A stretch of 64,000 bases of DNA from Candidatus Halobeggiatoa sp. HSG11 (GTDB lineage: Bacteria; Pseudomonadota; Gammaproteobacteria; Beggiatoales; Beggiatoaceae). Both the position numbers and the translations under genes were made by a program. The DNA is taken from contig JAUCGL010000006.1 of the NCBI GenBank assembly GCA_030378105.1, positions 1 through 64,000 on the forward strand, given 5' to 3'. The notes beneath the pieces were generated by a model. It was not told where the DNA came from, did no database searches, and saw only the letters and a list, made by a program, of their open reading frames with translations. Positions 26,122-35,073 of this stretch are shown here, one piece after another; within the stretch, counting starts at the first letter, position 1; each line of letters opens with the position of its first letter.

Positions 26122-27264
26122 ATGAATCAATTTCCATATCCATTCAAACGAATAGGTATAATAGGTGGTGGCCAATTGGCCCAAATGTCTGCTCAAGTTG
26201 CTAAAACAATGGGTTTTTATGTGACTATATTAGACCAGGTTACTCAATGTCCGGCTAGTAGTATTGCTGATGCTCAAATTGTTGGTGACTTATATGATCC
26301 AGAGAAAATAAGGGCTTTAGCAAATGTAAGTGATGTATTGACTTATGATATTGAACATATTGATATTAAAACTCTGCAAGAGCTAGATAGTGAAGGTCAT
26401 GCGATTTATCCTTCTCCTAAAGTGTTAGAAATAATTCAAGATAAACTTAAGCAAAAACAATTATTTGAGCAACATAATATTCCTACCGCTAAATTTGAAG
26501 CAGTTAATAAATTAACTTCTGAATATCTTTCCAAATTACCGATTGTGCAGAAAGCTCGAATGGGAGGTTATGATGGTAAGGGTGTTGTAGTGTTAAAAGA
26601 TAACATAAACAATGCTTTATCAACTCCATCCATAATTGAAGAATTGATTGATTTTGATAAAGAATTAGCAATTATCATAGCTCGTAGTATTGATGGAACA
26701 ACCGCTTGTTATCCAGTTGTAGAAATGGTTTTTGATGATAAAACAAATATTTGTGATATTGTTGCGGCTCCAGCTAAAGTTGATTCCAGTATAGAACAGC
26801 AAGCTCGTCAAGTTGCATTACAAGCAATAGAAGCTCTTGACGGAGTTGGTATTTTTGGCGTTGAAATGTTTCTTACCAAAGATGGACAGGTATTGGTTAA
26901 TGAAATTGCCCCTAGACCACATAATTCTGGTCATTACACAATAGAAGCTTGTATTACCAGTCAATTTGAGCAGTTAATAAGAATTATAAGTGATTTACCA
27001 CTTGGAAGTACTGATTTGCTTAAACCGGTTGTCATGCTTAATTTGTTAGGGGAAGCTGGTTATTGTGGACAACCAATATTAATAGGTTTACCTGAAGCAT
27101 TAGCCATATCTGGTTTAAGCTTACATTGGTACGACAAAGAAACTACTCGGCCATCAAGGAAAATGGGACATATAACGATACTAGATGATAATTTAGATGC
27201 TGCAATTACCAAAGTTGAATTAGTAAAAAATATCTTAACAATCAAAGGTAAAGAAACTGTATGA
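26122..27264 (+). CDS. purK: N5-carboxyaminoimidazole ribonucleotide synthase
   Basis: 380-aa ATP-grasp enzyme of purine synthesis. It converts AIR, ATP and bicarbonate to N5-CAIR. The N-terminal [12 protein letters not shown] is the PurK hallmark. The ATP-grasp core shows [27 protein letters not shown] and a metal-binding segment ([20 protein letters not shown]) with the product-site PHNSGHYT. Length is normal. The stop overlaps the start of purE in an ATGA, so the two enzymes of this step pair are co-translated. The gene follows the RTX protein with a hairpin between and belongs to the core genome. Confidence 0.97.
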   Translation: MNQFPYPFKRIGIIGGGQLAQMSAQVAKTMGFYVTILDQVTQCPASSIADAQIVGDLYDPEKIRALANVSDVLTYDIEHIDIKTLQELDSEGHAIYPSPKVLEIIQDKLKQKQLFEQHNIPTAKFEAVNKLTSEYLSKLPIVQKARMGGYDGKGVVVLKDNINNALSTPSIIEELIDFDKELAIIIARSIDGTTACYPVVEMVFDDKTNICDIVAAPAKVDSSIEQQARQVALQAIEALDGVGIFGVEMFLTKDGQVLVNEIAPRPHNSGHYTIEACITSQFEQLIRIISDLPLGSTDLLKPVVMLNLLGEAGYCGQPILIGLPEALAISGLSLHWYDKETTRPSRKMGHITILDDNLDAAITKVELVKNILTIKGKETV

Positions 27265-27749
27265 AAGTTGGAATAATAATGGGAAGTGATTCTGATTTAC
27301 CGGTTATGACTGAAGCTGGTAATATTTTAACCCAATTAGCAGTTAATCATGAATTAACTATTGTCTCCGCTCATAGAACTCCAGAACGATTATTTAACTA
27401 CGCTAAGGAAGCTGAAAATAGAGGTTTAGAAGTAATAATTGCCGGAGCTGGCGGTGCTGCTCATTTACCGGGTATGGTAGCTGCTATCACAGTTTTGCCA
27501 GTTATTGGTGTGCCAGTCAAAACGTCAACTTTACAAGGGCTTGATTCTCTGTTATCAATTGTACAAATGCCGGGTGGAGTTCCAGTCGCCACTGTTGCAA
27601 TCAATAATGCTAAAAATGCTGGTATTCTTGCAGCTCAAATAATTGGAATAAAAGATTCTAAGATAAGAGATAATGTTAGAAAATATAAAACTGATTTAGA
27701 AGCTATGGTTATTAAAAAAGCTGAACATTTAGAAGAAAATACCAAATAA
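27261..27749 (+). CDS. purE: N5-carboxyaminoimidazole ribonucleotide mutase
   Basis: 162-aa class I PurE that rearranges N5-CAIR to CAIR. Family signatures are all present: [10 protein letters not shown] near the start, SAHRTPERL with the catalytic His, [12 protein letters not shown] and [17 protein letters not shown], followed by [13 protein letters not shown]. Length is normal. It is translationally coupled to purK by a 4-bp overlap. Confidence 0.98.
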   Translation: MKVGIIMGSDSDLPVMTEAGNILTQLAVNHELTIVSAHRTPERLFNYAKEAENRGLEVIIAGAGGAAHLPGMVAAITVLPVIGVPVKTSTLQGLDSLLSIVQMPGGVPVATVAINNAKNAGILAAQIIGIKDSKIRDNVRKYKTDLEAMVIKKAEHLEENTK

Positions 27750-28015
27750 ATTCTCATTTTTCCCAACTTAAATTAAGTATTTAAAAAACTACTTTCTGAT
27801 TTTCTTATTTTAATAGTATGGAATAAGTCTGGGCAAATTCTGCGATGATGTAGATTTATGGATTTATAGCAGTTATTAATTATTAATTAAATTCTACAAA
27901 AATATCAATTATTTATTTTGTATTACTATAATCTATTTAATCGGGAAATGCTATAAGTTCCTTTTTCGCTGTGAGACATGGAGAGGCGAAACCGAATGAA
28001 TCTCTGTGAAACTCC
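27750..28015. repeat. Intergenic region with a TATAGCA-type element (27865-27955)
   Basis: The 91-bp element is bounded by TATAGCA and TGCTATA and is a diverged, shorter relative of 40429-40533. Shared interior: TTAATTATTAATTAA, CTATTTAATCGGGAAATGCTATA. It lies between two convergent genes. Confidence 0.7.
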
Positions 28016-28600
28016 TTAAAATGTTTTCAGTTGTTTCTGAATCAATAAATATATCGAAAATATACTCAATATTCCTATTTTCAAAAATATTCTAAGCATC
28101 ATGATAAACCAACCTAAAAAGGTATAAGTATTTTCATGGATAAAATTCTTGCTGGTTCCTTCTATTATAATTTGTATTATTGATTTTTTAATTCTATCAA
28201 TAATGCTACATAGTGATTGCAGCTCTGACTCATCATTATTTTTTTCACAATCATTATTTGTAGAAGAGTTAGTAGGAATTCCCTTGACAATTTTATTAAT
28301 AATATTAGAACATTGTTGTTCCGAATTGTCGTTATTTTTACAATTGTTATTTGAAGAAGGATTAGGATTTGGTTCCTCATTATTATCTTGATTTGAGGGA
28401 GAATTAGAATCCAATTCCTTATTGTTATCCTTGTTTGGAGAAGGGTTAGGCTTTATTTTATTATCATCACTATCTTTGCTCAAATTAGATTCATTAGGTA
28501 TATTTTCTACTATAAGAATATTATCATTATACAGAAAATCCATAGCAAATAATGATGAACAAAAGATTATCATATTTATAATGAAAAATGATTTATACAT
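28016..28600 (-). CDS. Cassette protein C2: exported Asn/Ser-rich one-TM protein
   Basis: 194-aa protein, last gene of the duplicated ATPase operon. It has a signal peptide (about 1-19), then a low-complexity Asn/Ser/Pro/Asp/Glu linker (about 35-105). The linker includes an internally repeated unit with paired cysteines (NNNCKNNDNSEQQCSNII, then NNDCEKNNDESELQSLCSII). A C-terminal membrane helix (about 163-188) and a short Lys-containing tail end the protein. The layout (exported, tethered by a C-terminal helix, flexible linker) matches cassette protein C1 although sequence is barely conserved. RBS TTAGGAAATAAG lies 15 bp after the preceding stop. No catalytic motif; it could be a sensor stalk, ligand or substrate for the membrane ATPase. 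Confidence 0.7.
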   Translation of the reverse strand: MYKSFFIINMIIFCSSLFAMDFLYNDNILIVENIPNESNLSKDSDDNKIKPNPSPNKDNNKELDSNSPSNQDNNEEPNPNPSSNNNCKNNDNSEQQCSNIINKIVKGIPTNSSTNNDCEKNNDESELQSLCSIIDRIKKSIIQIIIEGTSKNFIHENTYTFLGWFIMMLRIFLKIGILSIFSIYLLIQKQLKTF

Positions 28601-28615
28601 TATCTTATTTCCTAA

Positions 28616-30841
28616 TCATTGTACAAACCAACGTCGAATAATTTCAATTTGAAAACGATAGCCAGTTGGTGTTAATTCAATTAATTCACTCTGAATCAAA
28701 TTTTCTAAAGAATTCTCTAGTTCTTGAAATTTCTTAGATAATTTTTCTTTATTAATTATTATTCCTTTTCCTTGAGATGCTATAAATTGCAATATATCCC
28801 TTTCAATACGTGAACGTTCAGCAATATGACTAAAATAATTTCTTCCACTTTTTAAGGCATTAAGTATGGCAATATCAACATCTTCTTTAGTTATCAAATG
28901 TTGCTTATTAACTTCTTGACTATTTTTTAGTAAAATTATTTCTTTGCATAATAATTGTAATAGGGCAGGATGACAATGAGTTAGATATAAAATATATTTG
29001 ATAGCATCTGGCTTATATTCGATTGATGTTGGTTTTTTTATTAACTGTATTGCCTCACTTTCTTTTAAATAACTTAAATAAACAGATTCAGCATTAATAA
29101 AATAGCTATTCCAATCTGGAAATACATCTAGTTGATGTAAACCAGCAAATATAATTTTAAAACGCAAACGATGTTGAATAATATGTCTAAACATACTTAA
29201 TATTGAACGTCTATCTAAATTGCCTCTCTCAAAACTTTCTTCTAGTGTTTCAAATTCATCAAAAGTTATTAATAAAGTATGCTCTTCAATACTGTCTTCA
29301 ACTTTATTCAACCATTCATCAAATACTATAAAAGGATCATCTTGTAATTCTTTACGTTCAAGAACCGGTAATGTTAATTTACCATGTGCAGCTTTAATCA
29401 ATGCATAGCTTAAACTATAAAAAAAACTACTATGATTAGCCGCTAATGAAACTGGACCTTGGAAATCAACAAATAGTGATATATAGTTATTCGGCAATAA
29501 TTCATTAAAAAAGTTAAGTAATGAAGTCTTGCCCATTCTTCGTTGTCCGTACAACAAAATAGGTGGATTACGTTGTTCGCTTAATAAAACTTCTATACGG
29601 GCAATAATATCTTTACGACCAACAAATAATTCCTTATTCAAAGTTGTTAAAGGAACACCAGTTATATAAGGATTAGGAATCTTTTCATCTACAGTACTAA
29701 CTGCAACTTGAAGACTAGCATGATGAATTGCTTGTTTTAGAGTATCAGTGTTTTCTAATTTTTTAAAAAGGTTAGTGAGATTTATTAGTATTTTTTTAAA
29801 CATTTGTTGAAAATTTTTAGTGGATATTATTGGATAGTTTTCTATTATGTTAGGCCACCAACATTGCGATAAACCTAATAGTATTGTAACAATACTTAAT
29901 AAAAATACAGAATTATAAGGATATAGGTACATAAAACAAACAACATATATACCACAACTTCCTAGAAAACCAGATATGATTCCAGTATGTAAATTAAAAA
30001 TTTTTTTTGTTAGTAAATAAGGTAAAGCGAACATTAATGAAAAAATAATTCCATTGAGAAATCCGCCTATAAAAGATTTAAACAAGAGATGTGACGTATG
30101 TATAAAATCAAATAATATTGTAGTTCCAAATATTGCAGTTATTATGCTTGCCAAATACCAATTACGAGTTGACCAGCCAACTAGCAACCATATACCTAAA
30201 AATAAACCAATATACAATATTTTCAAATCATCTAAGGTAATTGGTAATAAGTCAAACACAAAAAAAGATAATATAACAATTAAAGACAATAATGAACAAA
30301 TAATTAATACTACTATTCCAGCTAATAAAAAATTAATTTTTAGATTTGAATGTCTTTTGCCGATAGTTAGTAACACACTGCTGGCAACACTCACAGCAAA
30401 TACTCCTGCTAAAATAGCCATTTTATACCAATTATCACTATCTATATCCATCCAAAACAAACAACCAATTAATAATCCACTTATAACGATAGCAACGTAA
30501 CTAAAAGCAACAGATATAATAATTCCACTAACAAATCCACCTATAAAACTTAATGTTGTTACATAAACCATGCTGCGTAACATATAGTCTTGATAACCAA
30601 ATAGCCATAATGACAACCCAGATATAATCCCAATAAAAATAGGTCCTACAAAATACATAACTCCCAGTAAATGCAATAAAATAGGATGTTGCCATTGTTC
30701 AAAACTTAGTTTGGATAAAGCAAAATCGGGAGATAAATTTGGTTCAATCTGTCCAATTACATTTTTCCAATGTAATGGTTTAAAAATTAACCAAAGAAAG
30801 ATTTGTACAGACGCTAGAAAAGAACTTCTACTTAAATTCAT
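28616..30841 (-). CDS. Cassette protein B2: polytopic membrane protein fused to a P-loop ATPase
   Basis: 741 aa from the ATG that overlaps the preceding gene's TGA (ATGA); a longer TTG frame is not needed. The N-terminal ~340 residues contain about nine or ten hydrophobic helices. The C-terminal ATPase has FVGRKDII, Walker A LLYGQRRMGKTSLL (about 432-445) and Walker B LLITFDEFE (about 528). It also has a sensor-like FKIIFAGLHQLD, a helical lid with HPALLQLLCKEI and a winged-helix-like end (YRFQIEIIRRWFV). This places it among AAA-type STAND-like ATPases. The arrangement, with a membrane domain in front of a STAND ATPase, is unusual. It is closely related over its whole length to B1 upstream in the same operon. 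Function unknown; membrane signalling or conflict-response roles are inference. Confidence 0.82.
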   Translation of the reverse strand: MNLSRSSFLASVQIFLWLIFKPLHWKNVIGQIEPNLSPDFALSKLSFEQWQHPILLHLLGVMYFVGPIFIGIISGLSLWLFGYQDYMLRSMVYVTTLSFIGGFVSGIIISVAFSYVAIVISGLLIGCLFWMDIDSDNWYKMAILAGVFAVSVASSVLLTIGKRHSNLKINFLLAGIVVLIICSLLSLIVILSFFVFDLLPITLDDLKILYIGLFLGIWLLVGWSTRNWYLASIITAIFGTTILFDFIHTSHLLFKSFIGGFLNGIIFSLMFALPYLLTKKIFNLHTGIISGFLGSCGIYVVCFMYLYPYNSVFLLSIVTILLGLSQCWWPNIIENYPIISTKNFQQMFKKILINLTNLFKKLENTDTLKQAIHHASLQVAVSTVDEKIPNPYITGVPLTTLNKELFVGRKDIIARIEVLLSEQRNPPILLYGQRRMGKTSLLNFFNELLPNNYISLFVDFQGPVSLAANHSSFFYSLSYALIKAAHGKLTLPVLERKELQDDPFIVFDEWLNKVEDSIEEHTLLITFDEFETLEESFERGNLDRRSILSMFRHIIQHRLRFKIIFAGLHQLDVFPDWNSYFINAESVYLSYLKESEAIQLIKKPTSIEYKPDAIKYILYLTHCHPALLQLLCKEIILLKNSQEVNKQHLITKEDVDIAILNALKSGRNYFSHIAERSRIERDILQFIASQGKGIIINKEKLSKKFQELENSLENLIQSELIELTPTGYRFQIEIIRRWFVQ

Positions 30842-31770
30842 AGAGATAAACGTTTTATCTGTTTTAAGCCAATTTCTTTCCAATCATCTTTGTAATCAAA
30901 TCTTACCTTACAAAAAATTTGTAATAATGCAGGCCAACGTTGGCCTTTTTCTAATATCCATTCTTTATCAGATTGAGAAAAAGGAACGTAATTTAAGAAT
31001 TCTTGTGCTTCATTTTCTGTCAAAGGTTCTAACTTAATATCCTCATATATGTTGAATGCTGGTGAAGTTTTACCAATTTCTTCTGCCCATTTATTCAAAT
31101 CTTCTATCGGAATATTAGACGTTATACAAAAGCCCAAATTACTATTTTTATTACCAAGATAGCGAATATACTGCCAAAATCTTTTATCTAATTCAGATAT
31201 TTCTAAACCAAATTCAATGTTATCCATTAAGATTATTGTTGGTCTATTTAAACTGTTATTAAGCGTTTCTGTTAAATCATCCAAATCTTTGGTATTACTA
31301 TGCAAATTTAATTCTTTCAATACATAACGTAAAAAACCTTCCAAACTATGTACGGCTATATTTTCAAAATCAACAGACATGAAATTATATTTCTGTTCAA
31401 GCCAATTATTACGTTGTTCCTTCCGTAAATCATTACAATTATGAATTAACCTTAAGTAATTTAATAGTGATGTCTTTCCACTACCTTCAGGTCCAGTTAT
31501 AGCAACATGTTCTAAAGGAAGTTCTTGCCAATTACTAAAAATTCTTTCCAAAATATCTTCACGTCCAAAGAATTGTTTTGGATGAGTGATTGGACCAGTT
31601 ATAGGAATTATTTTGTGTTGGGGTAATTCTTCAATCGTTTTTGAGCTTTTACGTTCTGAACTTTTCAAATGCAGTTTTTTTTCTTGCCGCGTAACTACTA
31701 TTGCAGTTACTATAACAGCAATAATCGTGATTAAACTAACAATAATAGTTGCTATTGTTTCATAACTCAT
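30838..31770 (-). CDS. Cassette protein A2: membrane-anchored small P-loop ATPase
   Basis: 310 aa. An N-terminal membrane helix (about 8-27) and basic linker precede an ATPase domain with HPKQFFGREDIL, Walker A GPEGSGKTS (93-101) and Walker B IILMDN (about 181-186). The C-terminal lid ends in WPALLQIFCK. From PITGPITHPKQFFGRED onward it is very similar to A1, but A1 has a DNA-binding HTH where A2 has the membrane helix. It starts three bases after the stop of the 4-TM protein, and its TGA overlaps the B2 start, so A2 and B2 are translated together. It probably works as a pair with B2 at the membrane. Confidence 0.82.
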   Translation of the reverse strand: MSYETIATIIVSLITIIAVIVTAIVVTRQEKKLHLKSSERKSSKTIEELPQHKIIPITGPITHPKQFFGREDILERIFSNWQELPLEHVAITGPEGSGKTSLLNYLRLIHNCNDLRKEQRNNWLEQKYNFMSVDFENIAVHSLEGFLRYVLKELNLHSNTKDLDDLTETLNNSLNRPTIILMDNIEFGLEISELDKRFWQYIRYLGNKNSNLGFCITSNIPIEDLNKWAEEIGKTSPAFNIYEDIKLEPLTENEAQEFLNYVPFSQSDKEWILEKGQRWPALLQIFCKVRFDYKDDWKEIGLKQIKRLSL

Positions 31771-31773
31771 AAC

Positions 31774-32214
31774 TTAATACTCCGATAATAACGTACAACA
31801 TCCGCCAAAAATAACAGAACATTCAAAAATAAGAATTGATCTATTAACTATTATTGTTTTAGTTTCTAATTGCATATCTGAAAGTGGAATTGCTGAAATA
31901 TCAACAAAATAAGCAGTGGCTAATGTTAAAATCATCACTGTAAACCCACCAATAATGGCTTTTAATATTCTAAGTTTTGAACCCGAAACAAATAGTTCTC
32001 CAATAGCAGCAGTACAGATGGCTGTTGCAATAAGAAGTAACTCTCCACGAGATATTAATTGACTAAAAGAATTTAGTTGTCCTCTTACTTCAAAACTAAG
32101 TGCATTAAATACAATAGGAAGTAATGCCATTAAAACACTAAATAATAGCCAACGTATTGTTTTGTCTGTTCCTTTCTTTAGAGGAGAACTAGGAACATTT
32201 TGATATATTTCCAT
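31774..32214 (-). CDS. 4-TM membrane protein (D) between the two cassettes
   Basis: 146 aa from an ATG preceded by AGGATTAAAAAGT; a longer TTG frame would add 17 unlikely residues. Four hydrophobic helices (about residues 22-42, 55-77, 86-106 and 124-142) with short loops and few charges. No family recognised. It has no copy in the second cassette. It ends three bases before A2. It could be a partner of the membrane ATPases or the leftover of a larger gene caught between the duplicated units. Confidence 0.65.
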   Translation of the reverse strand: MEIYQNVPSSPLKKGTDKTIRWLLFSVLMALLPIVFNALSFEVRGQLNSFSQLISRGELLLIATAICTAAIGELFVSGSKLRILKAIIGGFTVMILTLATAYFVDISAIPLSDMQLETKTIIVNRSILIFECSVIFGGCCTLLSEY

Positions 32215-32312
32215 ACTTTTTAATCCTACTATACAAGTCAAAAACAACTGAAAGAATATTCCCAACGAAAATGTTGGGAATCAGGAAATTCGGACATTAA
32301 CAAATGTTTGCT

Positions 32313-32741
32313 TTAATCATCCATTTTATTGAAAAAATTGGTCAATTTTATAAACCATCTTTTCTTCCAAATTAAAATAATTAGACCAAGAAAAAATACT
32401 AAAAGAACTAAATAAGCTACTGTTTTATAAACGCAAGGAATCTCAATAACCCATAAAATACTACAAGATTTATCTGGAATAACATGCTGAACAATTGTTT
32501 TTCCACTTTGAGGAAATATACCATCACCTGTTTTTTCAGGTTTAGTTTCTTTTTTAGACTTATTATCGTCTTTTTGATTTATAACTTCACTCCCATCATT
32601 AGGAGACATGTTTGTACCATCTTTTACATGTGTACCACCTGCTTTAGTCCCTTTTGTATCTACACTATCATGATTATCAGCAAATACAAGAGGGTTACAA
32701 CATAAAACTACTACAATCACAAGCAATTTCCTACAGAGCAT
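32313..32741 (-). CDS. Cassette protein C1: exported Lys/Asp/Gly-rich one-TM protein
   Basis: 142 aa. Signal peptide (about 1-21, ending VFA), hydrophilic Lys/Asp/Gly/Thr-rich linker (22-85), a short beta-like segment with two cysteines (CSILWVIEIPC, about 93-103) and a C-terminal membrane helix (about 107-126) with a basic cytoplasmic tail (KKRWFIKLTNFF). The strong ribosome-binding site AAGGA overlaps the B1 stop codon. Same position and layout as C2 after B2; the sequence has diverged almost completely, as expected for a fast-evolving surface or sensor component. A short TTCCCAACG palindrome lies downstream (about 32258-32279). Confidence 0.68.
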   Translation of the reverse strand: MLCRKLLVIVVVLCCNPLVFADNHDSVDTKGTKAGGTHVKDGTNMSPNDGSEVINQKDDNKSKKETKPEKTGDGIFPQSGKTIVQHVIPDKSCSILWVIEIPCVYKTVAYLVLLVFFLGLIILIWKKRWFIKLTNFFNKMDD

Positions 32742-32750
32742 ATTTTTTCC

Positions 32751-35072
32751 TTATTTTTTAACAATCCAACGTCTAATCATCTCAATTTGAAAGCGATAAT
32801 CACCAGTTGAAGTTTGTTCGATTAATCCAGATTTTTCTAAATTTATCAAATTCTCTTCTTGCTTACATTGTTCTAATAATGTTTCTTTATTAAGAGTGAT
32901 ATTTTCTGCTAAAACACGCAATGTATTCTGTTCTATTGAAGAACGGTTAACAACATAACTAAAAAAGTTTGTTCCAGTTTTTAAGGCATTAGGTATCGCT
33001 ACATCAACATCACTCTTTTGTACATTATATCGATAATGCAAAGTCTGAGAATTTTTAAGGATTATAATTTCTTTACAAAGTAATTGCAACAAAGCAGGAT
33101 GATGTCTTGTTAAATATAATACATACTCTATGGCTTCTTCTGTATAACTTATTTGTATTGACTTTTCAATTAATTGCCTTGCTTCTTCCTGTTCTAAATA
33201 ACTAAGATATACAGATTCAGCATTGATAAAATAATTATCCCATTCAGAAAATACAGTTAATTGATGTAAACCAGCAAATACAATCTTGAAATATATGCGA
33301 TTTTGAATTATATCTCTAAATATACTTAACACAAAATCCCTATTTATATTTCCTTTCTGAAAACTATCTTCCAAAGCTTCAAACTCATCAAAAACTAAAA
33401 CGATACTATTTTTTATAACAGTTTCAACTTCATCTAACCATTCATCAAATGTTGTAGAAGGATCATCTTGAAAATCTTCACGTTTAACTTTAGGTAAATC
33501 TATTTTTTGGTCACGAGCAGAATTTCCTAAGGCACGTGCTACATTATAAAAAAAATTACCATGATTGGCAGACAAAGCAATTGGCCCTTGAAAACTAATT
33601 CGTAATGATTTGTAATTTTTTGGCAATAATGCCGGTAAAAAATTCAACAATGAAGATTTACCAATTCTTCTTTGTCCATAAAGTAAAATTGGAGGACTTG
33701 GTTGATTTTTTAATAAAAGTTCCAATCTTTTTACAATTTCAATGCGACCTACGAACAAATTTTTATTATATTTTATACTTAGAGGAACACCAGTTATATA
33801 CGGATTATCAATCTTTTGGGCTGGCTCTTCTATTTTAACAATCTGTTCCGCAGAACTATCTATTTTAACAATATCTTTATCAGAAGTATTAGTAGTAATT
33901 GCAAGTTCTAAACTAATTCCATGAAACCATTGTTTTAGTTCTTTAACATTTTGCTTAAGATTATTTTTTTCTAACATAATAAATAAATAAGTAATTTTAT
34001 TAAATTGTTTTTTTATAGAATTTATGGATATGGTATAAAACCACCATTGGTGAGAAAGTCCTAAAAACATCGCTGTAATGCTTAGTGGAATAATTGATAG
34101 ATCGGAACTTGAAGCTATAAAAAAATATACGTACATACCACAACTTCCTAATAAACCAGCTATTATTCCTACTTGTACGTTAAAAATATATTTTGCTAAT
34201 AAATAAGGTAATGCAAAAGCCAAAGAAAATACAAAGCTATTAAATACACTGCCTATCACCGGATTCCATAATGGATTCCTTTCATCTGGAACACTGAACA
34301 ATATTGCTATTACAATTCCAGATACAACAGAAATTGTCCCAGAAAAAGACCAGCTACGAGTCGCCCAGAAAAAAATTAGCCAAATGCCAAAAGTAATACC
34401 AATTAATTGAGATTGCCATTTTTTATCAAAATAATCTTCAAATAAAAAATAAGAACTAGCTGCGGATAAGTATATTATAAGGCCAACTATAGAAGCAGCT
34501 AAAATTGCTATAAGAGATAGAAAGATACTAGTTTTTGAACTTAATTTATTTTTATCTGTATTTAATTTAAGTAATATGCTACTAGCAATACTAACGGAGA
34601 AAATAGCAACTAAAATAGCAGATTTATACCATAACAAATCTTCAGCTATTAAAAAAGTTGTTCCGATTAAAAGTCCGCCTATAGTGATAATGATATAGCT
34701 AAATGCAACAGAAATAGTGATACCACTAACAATGCCACCTAAAATTCCTAAAACTATTACATAAATCATTCCTCGCACAAGAGTATTATTATAATTGATT
34801 TCATAATGTAAAGCTAGATTGAACCCGGATAAAAATAACACTACTATTGTTCCAATAAATAGTGGAGCAAATACATATATTAATCTCAATAAATATAATA
34901 GAGTAGGGTTTTTCCAATGTTTGGAGTTTAAATTAGACAAAGCAAAATCTTGAACTAATATAGAGTCAATTTTACTTACCATTTCTTTCCAAATATCCGG
35001 ATAAAATAGTAACCACATAAATAACTGTATATTAGCTAATAAAGGATTTTTACTTAAGCTTGTATTCAACAT
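32751..35072 (-). CDS. Cassette protein B1: polytopic membrane protein fused to a P-loop ATPase
   Basis: 773 aa from the ATG one base after the A1 stop; a TTG three codons earlier is less likely. The N-terminal ~350 residues carry about nine or ten membrane helices with family-specific segments such as SGITISVAFSYI and SLAFALPYLLAKYIF. The C-terminal ATPase has FVGRIEIV, Walker A LLYGQRRIGKSSLL (about 463-476), Walker B VLVFDEFE (D about 562), FAGLHQLT, HPALLQLLCKEI and the ending YRFQIEMIRRWIV. It is a full-length paralogue of B2, with a longer linker (about 385-425) rich in Asp, Glu and Lys before the ATPase. Second gene of the operon. Function unknown. Confidence 0.82.
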   Translation of the reverse strand: MLNTSLSKNPLLANIQLFMWLLFYPDIWKEMVSKIDSILVQDFALSNLNSKHWKNPTLLYLLRLIYVFAPLFIGTIVVLFLSGFNLALHYEINYNNTLVRGMIYVIVLGILGGIVSGITISVAFSYIIITIGGLLIGTTFLIAEDLLWYKSAILVAIFSVSIASSILLKLNTDKNKLSSKTSIFLSLIAILAASIVGLIIYLSAASSYFLFEDYFDKKWQSQLIGITFGIWLIFFWATRSWSFSGTISVVSGIVIAILFSVPDERNPLWNPVIGSVFNSFVFSLAFALPYLLAKYIFNVQVGIIAGLLGSCGMYVYFFIASSSDLSIIPLSITAMFLGLSHQWWFYTISINSIKKQFNKITYLFIMLEKNNLKQNVKELKQWFHGISLELAITTNTSDKDIVKIDSSAEQIVKIEEPAQKIDNPYITGVPLSIKYNKNLFVGRIEIVKRLELLLKNQPSPPILLYGQRRIGKSSLLNFLPALLPKNYKSLRISFQGPIALSANHGNFFYNVARALGNSARDQKIDLPKVKREDFQDDPSTTFDEWLDEVETVIKNSIVLVFDEFEALEDSFQKGNINRDFVLSIFRDIIQNRIYFKIVFAGLHQLTVFSEWDNYFINAESVYLSYLEQEEARQLIEKSIQISYTEEAIEYVLYLTRHHPALLQLLCKEIIILKNSQTLHYRYNVQKSDVDVAIPNALKTGTNFFSYVVNRSSIEQNTLRVLAENITLNKETLLEQCKQEENLINLEKSGLIEQTSTGDYRFQIEMIRRWIVKK

Positions 35073-35073
35073 A

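Noticed and set aside
28149-28652. Ser/Leu-rich plus-strand frames (80 and 76 codons)
   Set aside because: Antisense to C2 and its linker; no coding signs.
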